Shown: positions 1 to 7,016, counted from the stretch's first letter. The stretch is DNA of 7,661 nucleotides from Leptospira sp. 96542 (GCA_029310945.1 JARJFC010000103.1:1-7661), one strand, 5' to 3'. A program made the numbers and translations. The notes: generated from the letters alone by a model not told the origin.

Positions 1-1
1 G

Positions 2-43
2 GGGGATGAGAAGAGTCTGGCGAAGTTGTTGGGGTTGGGGTGA
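2..43 (+). CDS. Possible C-terminal tail of a convergent gene entering from the left edge
   Basis: One plus-strand frame is open from the window edge to a TGA at 41-43 and reads GDEKSLAKLLGLG, a plausible amphipathic protein C-terminus. If real, the gene converges on the minus-strand gene and their stop codons are only 2 nt apart (43 versus 46). Thirteen codons are far too few to identify a family, and an open frame this short can occur by chance. The minus strand is also open here, but no start-linked gene is visible. Confidence 0.3.
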   Translation, partial: GDEKSLAKLLGLG

Positions 44-45
44 AA

Positions 46-2337
46 CTAGCGAGACTGAAAACTAGCGCCCGTCAGCACAATTGCACTCGCAAGTTGCTTT
101 AGATAGGCAGGCAAGTTTGCCGCTGTGACAGCTTCCTGAAGCTGCACTGTGTGAGAAGGCGTTAGCTTCATGCGGCCGCTTGCAAGTGCGAGCAGAAACT
201 CTGGTAACGCATCCCCCCCGCCAGACTGATGCGTCTGCAACTGCCCTACAAGCAGGTCAAGCATCTCTGCACTTACCACGTCGTTCAGGACGTAGTTCAG
301 TTCCTGCTCGGTCGCACCTCTAAGCAATGCTGCGCGCAGGATGGCATCGTTAAAGTCTTTGAAGTTCGAAGGACACAGCAGCGTTTGGAACAGCGAAGTC
401 TGCCGCCAGGCCGGCACTGAGCTGTCGCGCCCAGGCGCCTTTCCCAAGGTGGCGTTGTCCTCACCGGCTCGTGCGCATGCCAGTACGTTGCTAACTATGG
501 CGAAGATATCCCCTTGGGACACCTTGTCTGCACGCTCTGTAGTAGCTAGGAAGACGAAGTCGGGAGACACCTGCAACTTCTTGCCATCAACGGCGGGCAG
601 GAAAAGCTGCTCGTGCTCCACACCGGCCCCTTGGAGCCATTCAAGACGACTTTGGAGTTGCGGTTCCAGGACCCGGTTATTCGCAATCCCTTGGAGGAGA
701 GCACGCTCTCGTGACCAGGACGACGATTCGTCAGTGTTGTATGGCAATAGGACGCGACCAGCCGACTTGAATGTAAAGGTGTCCCGCCCGCGCTCGCCGA
801 AGGTCAAGAACACGTCCAAGTCTGTTGCTGCCCGCGCGGTGTCCGCTGCAGTCAACGCTGCCAAGTATGTGACATTGCCACCATTACAGATTCCCCGTAG
901 GACAGCATTGATCGTACGAGCCTGAGAATGGTCTTGCAAAACGTCGAAAACCACCAGGGCATTACGCTTCTTGCGCTCCCCCAACTTCAGACGCTCCAGT
1001 TCCGCATGACTGACGATAGAAGCATCTTTCAGCGCCTTCCCCACTCCAGCACGGTTTGCGATGTTCTGCAGCATTGAAGCGTCTAAACCAACGCAAATGA
1101 CCAAGTCAAGAGGCGATGGAGTAAATCGCTGGAGCAGCCGACCGAACTCCTTTTCAAAAACGCCGTCTTCGTCCAAAATTGCTTCGCGACGAAACTCGAG
1201 GGCACTGCGCCCCAGTAGAGTTGAATGAATTGGGACTTGCCAAGCACCAGTTCGGACCGTCTTCTCAAATAGCTTACGAGCGTCATCTTGTTGAGTAGCA
1301 CGTAGGAGCCGTAAGCGTTTCACACTACGCCTATCGATAAGGAACTGGTCCCCCTCAAGCTCCGATCTCACGAAGCCTTTTGCGCACAGCGGGCAGGTCT
1401 CGGCCGGATGACTCTCAAGTTGCCGGTAACCAAAGGTCTTGTCAGCCTGGACCGTCAAATCGCACGCCACCACCCCCAGACGTTGCTGATTTCGGGCCGA
1501 AGCCAAATAGTAGATTGTTAGCAGCATCTCCTGGCGAGCACCCAGAACAAGGAGCTCTCTGGCCAACCCCCCAGAAGTCGAGGCAGAGATGAGCACCATG
1601 TCACCCATCGTCAGTTGGGGCAACTTGTCTTTGCCACCATACGAGCTGAATGATTTGACCGTTGGCATCGAAGCCCAAAACCCACGCACTGTGGCCACTG
1701 AGCTCATCGCGTACACCACTGAAAGTAACGGAGCAGTGTCTACAAATACACGCCGGGGCTGCATGTGCTGCAATTTAGCCAGCGCTGCCATAGCTATGAA
1801 GCCGCATGCAGCCGTGGAAAGCAACGTACTACTCGTTCGAAGGAACTGTGTGGAGTGCTTGCCAGAAGACTTGGTGAAGTGCACCCCCGGCGGAGCATCG
1901 ACCAAGGCGCCAGACAAATCGAAGAGGTCGAATAGCCAACCTTCTATGAGCTCTGGCGCAATCGGACTCCAAGTTCCACTTGGTGCGCCGGCGGGACTGC
2001 CATCGGCTTCTGTCGCGGCTACGTCCTGGATCTCAATTCTCAACTCCCCACCATGCTCACGGAGATCTAGCATCCAGAGCCGCAAGTCTGCCTCGTCGAG
2101 ACCCGCTGCTGCACGAACGGCAGCAACACCTTCGCGCAGGAGGCACTCGAGATCTACCCCATTGATAAACGGAGCGGCGATGTAAATATTCCGGGTAAGC
2201 GGCCTGCGAGTGACGAGGTCTCGCACTTCGTCGGCAATGTTGGAGCTCGTCACGCGCGAGCCATCAAAGACAATGACGCGCGCATCGGCCTCAAACTGCT
2301 TCTCCCGGTAACGCGTGTTGAGTGAAAGTTCAGCCAT
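46..2337 (-). CDS. Uncharacterised 763-aa protein with two degenerate PRTase-like domains, partner of the GHKL ATPase
   Basis: I do not recognise a named family. Residues about 150-270 resemble an orotate-PRTase-type fold. They contain SGKHS (158-162), a hydrophobic strand at RVFVDTAPL (196-204), a SYGGK stretch (232-236) and ISASTSGGLA (250-259), which sits where the PRPP-binding loop should be but lacks the usual acidic pair. Residues about 365-500 look like a second such domain: LDLVICVGLDAS (410-421), then LVVFDVLQDHSQART (461-475), again a PRPP-loop position with FD in place of DD and no TG. A CPLC motif (315-318) lies between them. The N-terminal ~145 residues contain a strand-rich segment (IVFDGS, NIYIAAPF), and residues ~590-763 are largely helical. 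There is no signal peptide or convincing membrane segment, so it is probably cytoplasmic. The ATG lies 2 nt after the upstream TAA with no good Shine-Dalgarno, suggesting translational coupling. It could be a ligand-binding or nucleotide-metabolite sensor or effector; catalytic PRTase activity is doubtful. The PRTase assignment is pattern-based inference. Confidence 0.9.
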   Translation of the reverse strand: MAELSLNTRYREKQFEADARVIVFDGSRVTSSNIADEVRDLVTRRPLTRNIYIAAPFINGVDLECLLREGVAAVRAAAGLDEADLRLWMLDLREHGGELRIEIQDVAATEADGSPAGAPSGTWSPIAPELIEGWLFDLFDLSGALVDAPPGVHFTKSSGKHSTQFLRTSSTLLSTAACGFIAMAALAKLQHMQPRRVFVDTAPLLSVVYAMSSVATVRGFWASMPTVKSFSSYGGKDKLPQLTMGDMVLISASTSGGLARELLVLGARQEMLLTIYYLASARNQQRLGVVACDLTVQADKTFGYRQLESHPAETCPLCAKGFVRSELEGDQFLIDRRSVKRLRLLRATQQDDARKLFEKTVRTGAWQVPIHSTLLGRSALEFRREAILDEDGVFEKEFGRLLQRFTPSPLDLVICVGLDASMLQNIANRAGVGKALKDASIVSHAELERLKLGERKKRNALVVFDVLQDHSQARTINAVLRGICNGGNVTYLAALTAADTARAATDLDVFLTFGERGRDTFTFKSAGRVLLPYNTDESSSWSRERALLQGIANNRVLEPQLQSRLEWLQGAGVEHEQLFLPAVDGKKLQVSPDFVFLATTERADKVSQGDIFAIVSNVLACARAGEDNATLGKAPGRDSSVPAWRQTSLFQTLLCPSNFKDFNDAILRAALLRGATEQELNYVLNDVVSAEMLDLLVGQLQTHQSGGGDALPEFLLALASGRMKLTPSHTVQLQEAVTAANLPAYLKQLASAIVLTGASFQSR

Positions 2338-2339
2338 CG

Positions 2340-3512
2340 TTAGTCGAGCGGAACCAGAATTCGAACAGAGGTGCCGACCAATTTTTCGTGCTCGGTCGGT
2401 AGCGCAAGGTACTTCTTGTCCACGTCGAGTAGACGCGGCTCAGGCCAGGCAAGGTGTGCAAAAGGAGCTTTCGGCCGCATTTGGGCTTGCAGCTCGCCAT
2501 CTAGGAAGGTGCGATATGCGTAGAGACGGCCAGTACGGAACTCGATGCGCCCCTTCAAAGCCTGCAACGCGCGCAGCACCTCATATAGACCAAGCCCACG
2601 ATGGCTTGGGCGGGAATCTAACAATTCGGGATGATAGTGACGCTCCAAGCAGTTGTGCAGCACCTGCCACTCGAACTTCAGGTCTGTATTAGGAGTGAGA
2701 GGGTCACGCGTATATGACGTGAAGTAGCCGATCCCGGAATCGAAGATAGAGGCTTCAAAACAGTTGACCTCCTGAATCTTGGGCAGTCCCTTCAATGCCT
2801 TCGGGCTCGGCAAAAAGAGCTTTACCCTTCGAAAAAGAAGACCTCGCACTCCGGCGTCCAAAATTGGGCGTCCATCGGCACCTAGCCGACCGTGCATCTC
2901 AGAGTTCTCAATCAACTCAGAAAGAATGGTTCCCAGCAAAGAAGCATGCTCATAAACCCGCTGTGCAGCAGCCCCAACGGGCGGGTTTGTTGTCAACGCA
3001 TCCACTGCCATGGACTCGAAGTACTCGCGGGGATGCAGCCGTAGAGTGCTCGGGTTGTACAAGTCAGCCGATACGCTGGTACCCACACCCTCTATGCATA
3101 GAACGATGTCGCTAGCGAATGCTGCCGACTTAGCCAGTCGATGGTTCAGCGCCGAGGTGCGAGCCGCAGATATGTCAAGAGGTGTGTCGCTGCCCATCGC
3201 TTCCAGCGAATGTTTCACTCGAGGAAGTGCTAGCAAAACCGAAAGCAAGGGGTATAGCGCAGGATTCTCGGATACCGAGTCCCAAGCTGAGATCTCCCAC
3301 ACAGTGTGGATGCTAGCCACGCGCGCGAGAGAGATCAGCCGCTGAATGGCCAGCACCTCCGAAGCCATCGGCCCAGACTCCATCAATAACGAGTACTCAG
3401 CAGGAACTCGAAGCCGAACCTGACCGCCCTGCGGGATGTCAGCGGCCCAGTGAAAGTCGACCAGCAGCGCCTCGGGTAGGCGTACTTCGAGTGGTGGAGG
3501 GTCTCCAGTCAT
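2340..3512 (-). CDS. GHKL (HATPase_c) ATP-binding domain protein, first gene of the two-gene module
   Basis: The C-terminal half is a GHKL ATPase domain as found in Hsp90, MutL and histidine kinases. Visible motifs (numbered from the ATG at 3512) are an N box ELIENSEMHG (about 199-208, with E199, N203, H207), a G1 box DSGIG (258-262), a G2 box SHRGLGL (303-309) and a terminal GTSVRILVP strand (380-388). No phospho-acceptor histidine domain, receiver domain or membrane segment is seen, so it is not a standard sensor kinase. The N-terminal ~185 residues are not recognised. Two ATGs occur in tandem (3515 and 3512). AGGAG at 3518-3522 is only 2 nt from the first but 5 nt from the second, so the second was chosen (390 aa; 391 if the first is used). 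The gene is followed after 2 nt by the tandem PRTase-like gene, so the two products probably act together. Codon use is less GC-rich than in araC and ior. It could be a chaperone-like or switch ATPase; the function is unknown. Confidence 0.92.
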   Translation of the reverse strand: MTGDPPPLEVRLPEALLVDFHWAADIPQGGQVRLRVPAEYSLLMESGPMASEVLAIQRLISLARVASIHTVWEISAWDSVSENPALYPLLSVLLALPRVKHSLEAMGSDTPLDISAARTSALNHRLAKSAAFASDIVLCIEGVGTSVSADLYNPSTLRLHPREYFESMAVDALTTNPPVGAAAQRVYEHASLLGTILSELIENSEMHGRLGADGRPILDAGVRGLLFRRVKLFLPSPKALKGLPKIQEVNCFEASIFDSGIGYFTSYTRDPLTPNTDLKFEWQVLHNCLERHYHPELLDSRPSHRGLGLYEVLRALQALKGRIEFRTGRLYAYRTFLDGELQAQMRPKAPFAHLAWPEPRLLDVDKKYLALPTEHEKLVGTSVRILVPLD

Positions 3513-3715
3513 CATCTCTCCTGATTTCCCAGTCTATCAGCGTGTGCTCCGATATCACACAGAGCGTCGAGAGATACGTCGGTTACCTCAAGGAACTTCT
3601 TCGTGAAGCTTCTCAAATAGCTCGATTTCTCCCACGCTCGCGGAAGTTTGGTCGGTCGCAAGCGGAAATCCAAGTGGCACCACCCAAAGCGAGCAACACA
3701 ATCACCCCACCCCAA
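3512..3715 (-). CDS. Doubtful 67-codon frame overlapping the ATPase start; small gene or remnant
   Basis: This frame fills the gap between araC and the GHKL gene. Its TGA (3512-3514) overlaps the tandem ATGs of the next gene, the arrangement expected of translationally coupled genes. The second half has a natural-looking amphipathic composition (for example KKFLEVTDVSLDALCDIGAH). Against it, there is no ATG: the earliest start is a TTG at 3715 inside the araC 3' end, with further in-frame TTGs later and no convincing ribosome binding site. It may be a small third component of the module, the truncated C-terminus of a lost upstream gene, or chance. No family is recognised. Confidence 0.25.
   Translation of the reverse strand: MGWGDCVARFGWCHLDFRLRPTKLPRAWEKSSYLRSFTKKFLEVTDVSLDALCDIGAHADRLGNQER
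3518..3522 (-). promoter_or_regulatory. Shine-Dalgarno of the GHKL ATPase gene
   Basis: The minus strand reads AGGAG, then AG, then ATGATG. The spacing is 2 nt to the first ATG and 5 nt to the second, which favours the second ATG (3510-3512) as the start. It lies within the last codons of the 67-codon frame that ends at 3512. Confidence 0.6.
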
Positions 3716-4760
3716 ACTCCCGACGAAAATCCGCCGGCGTCAGTCCACTGCGCTGCCTGAACTCCCGCGTGAAGTGCGACTGGTCGGCGTAGCCGCAGAG
3801 GAAACCAATCTCGGCCAAGGCGGCGTCGCCCTGCATCAAGTGCCAACCCGCCGTGCGGTAGCGGGCTTCGGCCTGCAGCGGCCGAAAACCCAGCCCCGCT
3901 TCTTTCAGGCCGCGCTGCAGGCTGCGCCGTGACTGGCCCAGGGCGCGGGCCAGGGCGTCCAGGTCGAGCTGCGCGGGCAGGCGGGTGGCCACCAAGCCAT
4001 ACGCTTGTTTGATCCAGCCCGGCCAGGGTTCGTCGCGCACCAGGTCCTGCGCGGTGTGTGGGCTCGTTGCTTTTGCTGCTTTTGCTGCTTTTGCTGCTTT
4101 TGCTGCTTTTGCTGCTTTTTCTGCGTGTGGGAGCAGGCTGGTCCAGCGGATGTGCCACTGGGCGCTGTGCCCGCGCGCGCAGGCCTGCTCCAGCGCCTGG
4201 GCGTCGGGCTGCGGATAGGCCGCGGCAGCCCCCACGGTGCAAGTCAGACCCTGGTAGCCGCAGGCCTGCAGCAAGGCCAGCAGCACGCCCAGCACCACCA
4301 GGTCTTCGGCCGGCAGCGGCGCCGGGTGGGGATGCAGCGCCACATGCGCCAGGTCCACGCCGGCGTCGCTCAGCGACAGCAGGCGCACGCGGTGGCGCGA
4401 GTGGATGTAACGCTCCAGCCGGCCCCAGCGCTGCAGCAGGTCTTGGGCGTCGCGCGCTGCGGCCAGGGCGCTGTGCGTGGGTTCGTGCGTGAAGCGGTGC
4501 AGGCCCTGCCCCAGCAAGGGCAGGCAGGCCAGGCCGCCCACCTGCAGCGCGTGCGCCAGCACGGCGCGCTTGCCGTCCAGGCTGACGACCGCGCCCTGCG
4601 TGGGCGGGCCGGGTGGCGGGGGCGGCAGGCCCAGATCCAGCAGGCCCTGGCGCAGCACGCGCAGCATGGCGGCGCTGGCGAAATCACCTTCGAAACGGGG
4701 GCGTGATGCGGGCACGTTTGCTGCAGGGCCGGGTGGACGATGCGGCATTCTGCCTTTCAT
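3702..4760 (-). CDS. AraC-family transcriptional regulator with a tandem-repeat linker
   Basis: The last ~100 residues form the AraC/XylS DNA-binding domain. The first helix-turn-helix is near LDALARALGQSRRSLQRGL (267-285). The second carries the family signature around IGFLCGYADQSHFTREFRQ (318-336), followed by RSGLTPADFRREF. The N-terminal ~205 residues resemble the effector-binding domain of longer AraC regulators of the OruR/ArgR-like type, inferred from the length (352 aa) and the start region FASAAMLRVLRQGLLDLG. Between the two domains lies an Ala-Ala-Lys repeat (about 214-230). The gene starts 12 nt after iorB ends and is probably cotranscribed, so it likely senses the substrate of the ior enzyme and activates this operon. 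The start is uncertain: ATG 4760 has only a weak GAG upstream, while the in-frame ATG at 4748 has AAAGG 4 nt before it. A later ATG (4667) has no Shine-Dalgarno. Confidence 0.9.
   Translation of the reverse strand: MKGRMPHRPPGPAANVPASRPRFEGDFASAAMLRVLRQGLLDLGLPPPPPGPPTQGAVVSLDGKRAVLAHALQVGGLACLPLLGQGLHRFTHEPTHSALAAARDAQDLLQRWGRLERYIHSRHRVRLLSLSDAGVDLAHVALHPHPAPLPAEDLVVLGVLLALLQACGYQGLTCTVGAAAAYPQPDAQALEQACARGHSAQWHIRWTSLLPHAEKAAKAAKAAKAAKAAKATSPHTAQDLVRDEPWPGWIKQAYGLVATRLPAQLDLDALARALGQSRRSLQRGLKEAGLGFRPLQAEARYRTAGWHLMQGDAALAEIGFLCGYADQSHFTREFRQRSGLTPADFRREFGVG
4071..4115 (-). repeat. Five perfect 9-bp tandem repeats encoding Ala-Ala-Lys in the AraC linker
   Basis: The plus strand reads TTTTGCTGC five times without mismatch (4071-4079, 4080-4088, 4089-4097, 4098-4106, 4107-4115), followed by one degenerate copy (4116-4124) with a single change. 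On the coding strand this is GCAGCAAAA, giving Ala-Ala-Lys in frame. The unit is a multiple of three, so copy-number changes would lengthen or shorten the linker without a frameshift. Its GCA and AAA codons contrast with the GC-rich codons on either side. Confidence 0.95.
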
Positions 4761-4772
4761 GCTCGTTATGGC

Positions 4773-7016
4773 TCAGGCCCTCAACATCTCGGGCGCGCAG
4801 GGCAATGTCAACAATCGCACGCCCGTGGCCGCGCGGATGGCGTTGGCGATGGCCGCGCCCGCCGCCACCATGGCGGTTTCACCGGCCCCGGTGGGCGGTT
4901 CGCCCTCGTCGATCAGCAGCACCTCCAGTTCGGGCACGTCGTCCCAGCGCGGGATGGGAGACTCGGCAAAGCTCCCCTCCACCACGGCGCCTTGCTCGAA
5001 GCGCAGGCCCTCGCGCAGCACCATGCCCAGACCCCAGACCAGATTGCCTTCGCACTGGGCGCGCACCTGTTCTGCGTTGATGACCCGCCCGCAATCGTGG
5101 GCGCACCACAGCTTGGTCACACGCACGGCGCCGGTGGGGCCGACCTCCACGTCGGCCACCACGGCGGCGTAGCTCATCTCCTTGTAGATGCCGCAGGCCA
5201 GGCCTCGGCCCCGCCGCAGGCTGGCCGAGGCGAACGCGGCCGGACGACGTGGCTCACCAAGTGCCTCACCAAGTGGCTCGCCCCAGCGCGCCGCCCGGGC
5301 CGCGTGCCGCAGCACGCGGGCCAGGCGCGCGTCCTCGATCTGCGCGAGGCGGTAGGCCAGCGGGTCCTGCCCGGCCAGGTGGGCGCATTCGTCCACCACC
5401 GATTCTGTGACGAAGTGGTTGGGCCCCGCGCCCAGGCCGCGCCAAGGGCCGCTGAGCACGGGCAGGCGCACCAGGTCAAAGCGGGTTTCGCGCGCGTGGG
5501 CGCGGTAGGGCAAGGCGGCGCCGCGCGCCACGCCACGGTCGCCGATGAAGGTGGTCACGCTTTGCAGCCAGGGCGGCGCAGCCGCGTTGGTGAGCAGGAT
5601 GTGCCCGCTGGTGAAGGCATGCCACCAGTCGTGCAGTCGCCCCTCGCTCAGGCGCACGCGCACGCGGTGGCTGGACGGCGGGCGGTGGAAGGCCTGGCGG
5701 AATTCCTGTGCGCGGGTCCATTGCACTTTCACGGGCAGCCGCACGGCCCGCGCCAGCGCCGCGGCTTCCAGTTCCACAGTGCAGATGGTCTTGCCGCCGA
5801 AGGCACCGCCCACGCGCTGCGCGTGCAGGGTGATGGCGTCCTCGTCCAGGCCCAAGTGCTTGGCCACCACGTCGCGCACGTAGTACACATCCTGGCTGCC
5901 CACCCAGAGCTGCAAGTGCCCTTGCGCGTCGAACTCGGCCACGGCGGCACGGGGCTCAATGGCGGCGTGCGCGGCGGGCGGGATGTCGAAGCGCAGGTCC
6001 AGGTCCCAGCTGTTTGCACCCTCTCCTTTTGCTTCATCCTCGCGTGCCTGTGGCACGCGGTCTTCATGCACGGCGTGGGGCAAGGTGGGTCGGCGTGCGA
6101 GGGCACGGTCTATGTCCAGTTGTTCCTGCCAAGTTGTGGCTTGGGCTTGGGTTTGGATTTGCGCATCGCCCGCCTTTCCCGCCTCCGTCCGCCACTCGAT
6201 GGCGAGCGCTTGTTCGATGCGGTCCAGCGCGCCCGGCGTGCGCGCCACAATGCCCAGGCCGGTCGCCCGGCCCCGGGTGAAGCAAGCGTCACGCACCAGG
6301 GCGACAAAACCCGACTGCGCACGGGCGGCGGCTTCGTTAAAGCGGCCGGGCTCAGCGGAAAATTCGGAGGACTGCGGCGCGTACAGCACGCGCCCGTACA
6401 CCAAGCCCGGCCGCCGCACATCGGCCGCGTACAGCGCCTGCCCGGTCACGATGGCCGGCCCTTGTTCGAGCGGCACGCGCCGCAGCACCACCGGCAGGCC
6501 GCCAGGCTGGAACAGACGCAGTGACTGCGGCGCGGGTACAGGGACGGATTCAGGCACGGAAACAGGTGAGTTCTGCGCCTGCGTGAAACCGCCCCTCGCC
6601 ACGGCCTCGCGCAGCAGCGCGCAGGCCTGGGCCAGCGGCACGGCGTATTCGCGCATGGAGTCGCTGCCCACGGTGGCTTTGACCCGCGTGATGTCGCGCG
6701 TGGAAGGCAGGCGCGCTTCCACCTGCGTCCAGGGCACGCCCAACTCGGCGCAGGCGATCTGCTTGAGGCCGGTCAGGATGTTCTGCCCCATCTCGACGCG
6801 GGGCAGCCACAGGGTGTAGCGCCCCTCGGTGTGGCTGATCCAGCCCAGGGCGGCATCCAGATCGGGCGTGGGGCGCTTGGGGATCACAGGAATGGCACAG
6901 CCTGGCAACAGAACGACGGTGAGGCCGCCACCAGCCAAGCTCAGAAAACGACGGCGCGAGAGCACAGTGATAGCCGCAGAAGTGGAAGAAAAAGAGGAAG
7001 CGTCGGGCCGGTTCAT
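4773..7016 (-). CDS. iorB: Molybdopterin-binding large subunit, isoquinoline 1-oxidoreductase (xanthine dehydrogenase family)
   Basis: This is the large subunit of a periplasmic molybdenum hydroxylase, which inserts a water-derived oxygen into an N-heterocycle or aldehyde; the substrate cannot be read from the sequence. The ATG at 7016 was chosen because AAGGAGG lies 4 nt upstream and the product then begins with a twin-arginine signal (SRRRFLSLAGGG, 20-31) followed by VVLLPGC (34-40). The frame runs further upstream only as a shadow of iorA. Family motifs include AAIEPRAAVAE (351-361), the cofactor loop RVGGAFGGK (401-409), GPWRGLGAGPNHF (523-535) and GAGE (710-713), whose E713 matches the catalytic glutamate. 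At 747 aa it is close to the length expected for IorB proteins. Low-complexity stretches occur near 150-163 (Pro/Val/Ser), 283-299 (Gln-rich), 321-336 and 579-588 (LGEP/LGEA). It overlaps iorA by 4 nt (ATGA). Nicotinate- or aldehyde-oxidising relatives are the main alternatives. Confidence 0.93.
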   Translation of the reverse strand: MNRPDASSFSSTSAAITVLSRRRFLSLAGGGLTVVLLPGCAIPVIPKRPTPDLDAALGWISHTEGRYTLWLPRVEMGQNILTGLKQIACAELGVPWTQVEARLPSTRDITRVKATVGSDSMREYAVPLAQACALLREAVARGGFTQAQNSPVSVPESVPVPAPQSLRLFQPGGLPVVLRRVPLEQGPAIVTGQALYAADVRRPGLVYGRVLYAPQSSEFSAEPGRFNEAAARAQSGFVALVRDACFTRGRATGLGIVARTPGALDRIEQALAIEWRTEAGKAGDAQIQTQAQATTWQEQLDIDRALARRPTLPHAVHEDRVPQAREDEAKGEGANSWDLDLRFDIPPAAHAAIEPRAAVAEFDAQGHLQLWVGSQDVYYVRDVVAKHLGLDEDAITLHAQRVGGAFGGKTICTVELEAAALARAVRLPVKVQWTRAQEFRQAFHRPPSSHRVRVRLSEGRLHDWWHAFTSGHILLTNAAAPPWLQSVTTFIGDRGVARGAALPYRAHARETRFDLVRLPVLSGPWRGLGAGPNHFVTESVVDECAHLAGQDPLAYRLAQIEDARLARVLRHAARAARWGEPLGEALGEPRRPAAFASASLRRGRGLACGIYKEMSYAAVVADVEVGPTGAVRVTKLWCAHDCGRVINAEQVRAQCEGNLVWGLGMVLREGLRFEQGAVVEGSFAESPIPRWDDVPELEVLLIDEGEPPTGAGETAMVAAGAAIANAIRAATGVRLLTLPCAPEMLRA
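5253..5276 (-). repeat. 12-bp tandem duplication within iorB
   Basis: CTCACCAAGTG followed by C or G occurs twice in direct succession (5253-5264 and 5265-5276), with one mismatch at the last base, and a partial third copy begins at 5277. On the coding strand it gives the repeated tetrapeptide LGEP/LGEA around residues 579-588 of the large subunit, in a surface-like linker. It is in frame and should not disrupt the protein. Confidence 0.85.

Noticed and set aside
1589..2185. Plus-strand open frame of 198 codons opposite the 763-aa gene
   Set aside because: It is antisense to the well-structured N-terminal part of that protein, with Ser/Ala/Arg-rich composition and no ribosome binding site or motif.
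3542..3560. GTGTG-N9-CACAC inverted repeat upstream of the ATPase gene as a CRP site
   Set aside because: The spacing does not fit TGTGA-N6-TCACA and the half-sites are short; it may be chance.
3516..3701. Sigma-70 promoter or araC terminator in the gap before the ATPase gene
   Set aside because: No -35/-10 pair with 16-18 nt spacing and no GC stem followed by a U-tract was found, so neither is annotated.
4071..4124. Repeat cluster as a CRISPR array
   Set aside because: Units are 9 bp and directly abutting with no spacers, and they lie in frame within a coding gene.
3613..4242. Alternative minus-strand frame with Ser-Ser-Lys repeats
   Set aside because: It is the same 9-bp repeat read in another frame and overlaps the araC DNA-binding domain coding sequence almost entirely.
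4058..4492. Leu-rich plus-strand frame resembling a membrane segment
   Set aside because: The run of leucines is the antisense reading of the 9-bp repeat in araC, not a membrane protein.
4740..6524. Plus-strand open frame of 594 codons opposite iorB and araC
   Set aside because: It is the antisense of two clear protein families in GC-rich DNA, where long antisense frames are common; the translation is low complexity with no family motif.
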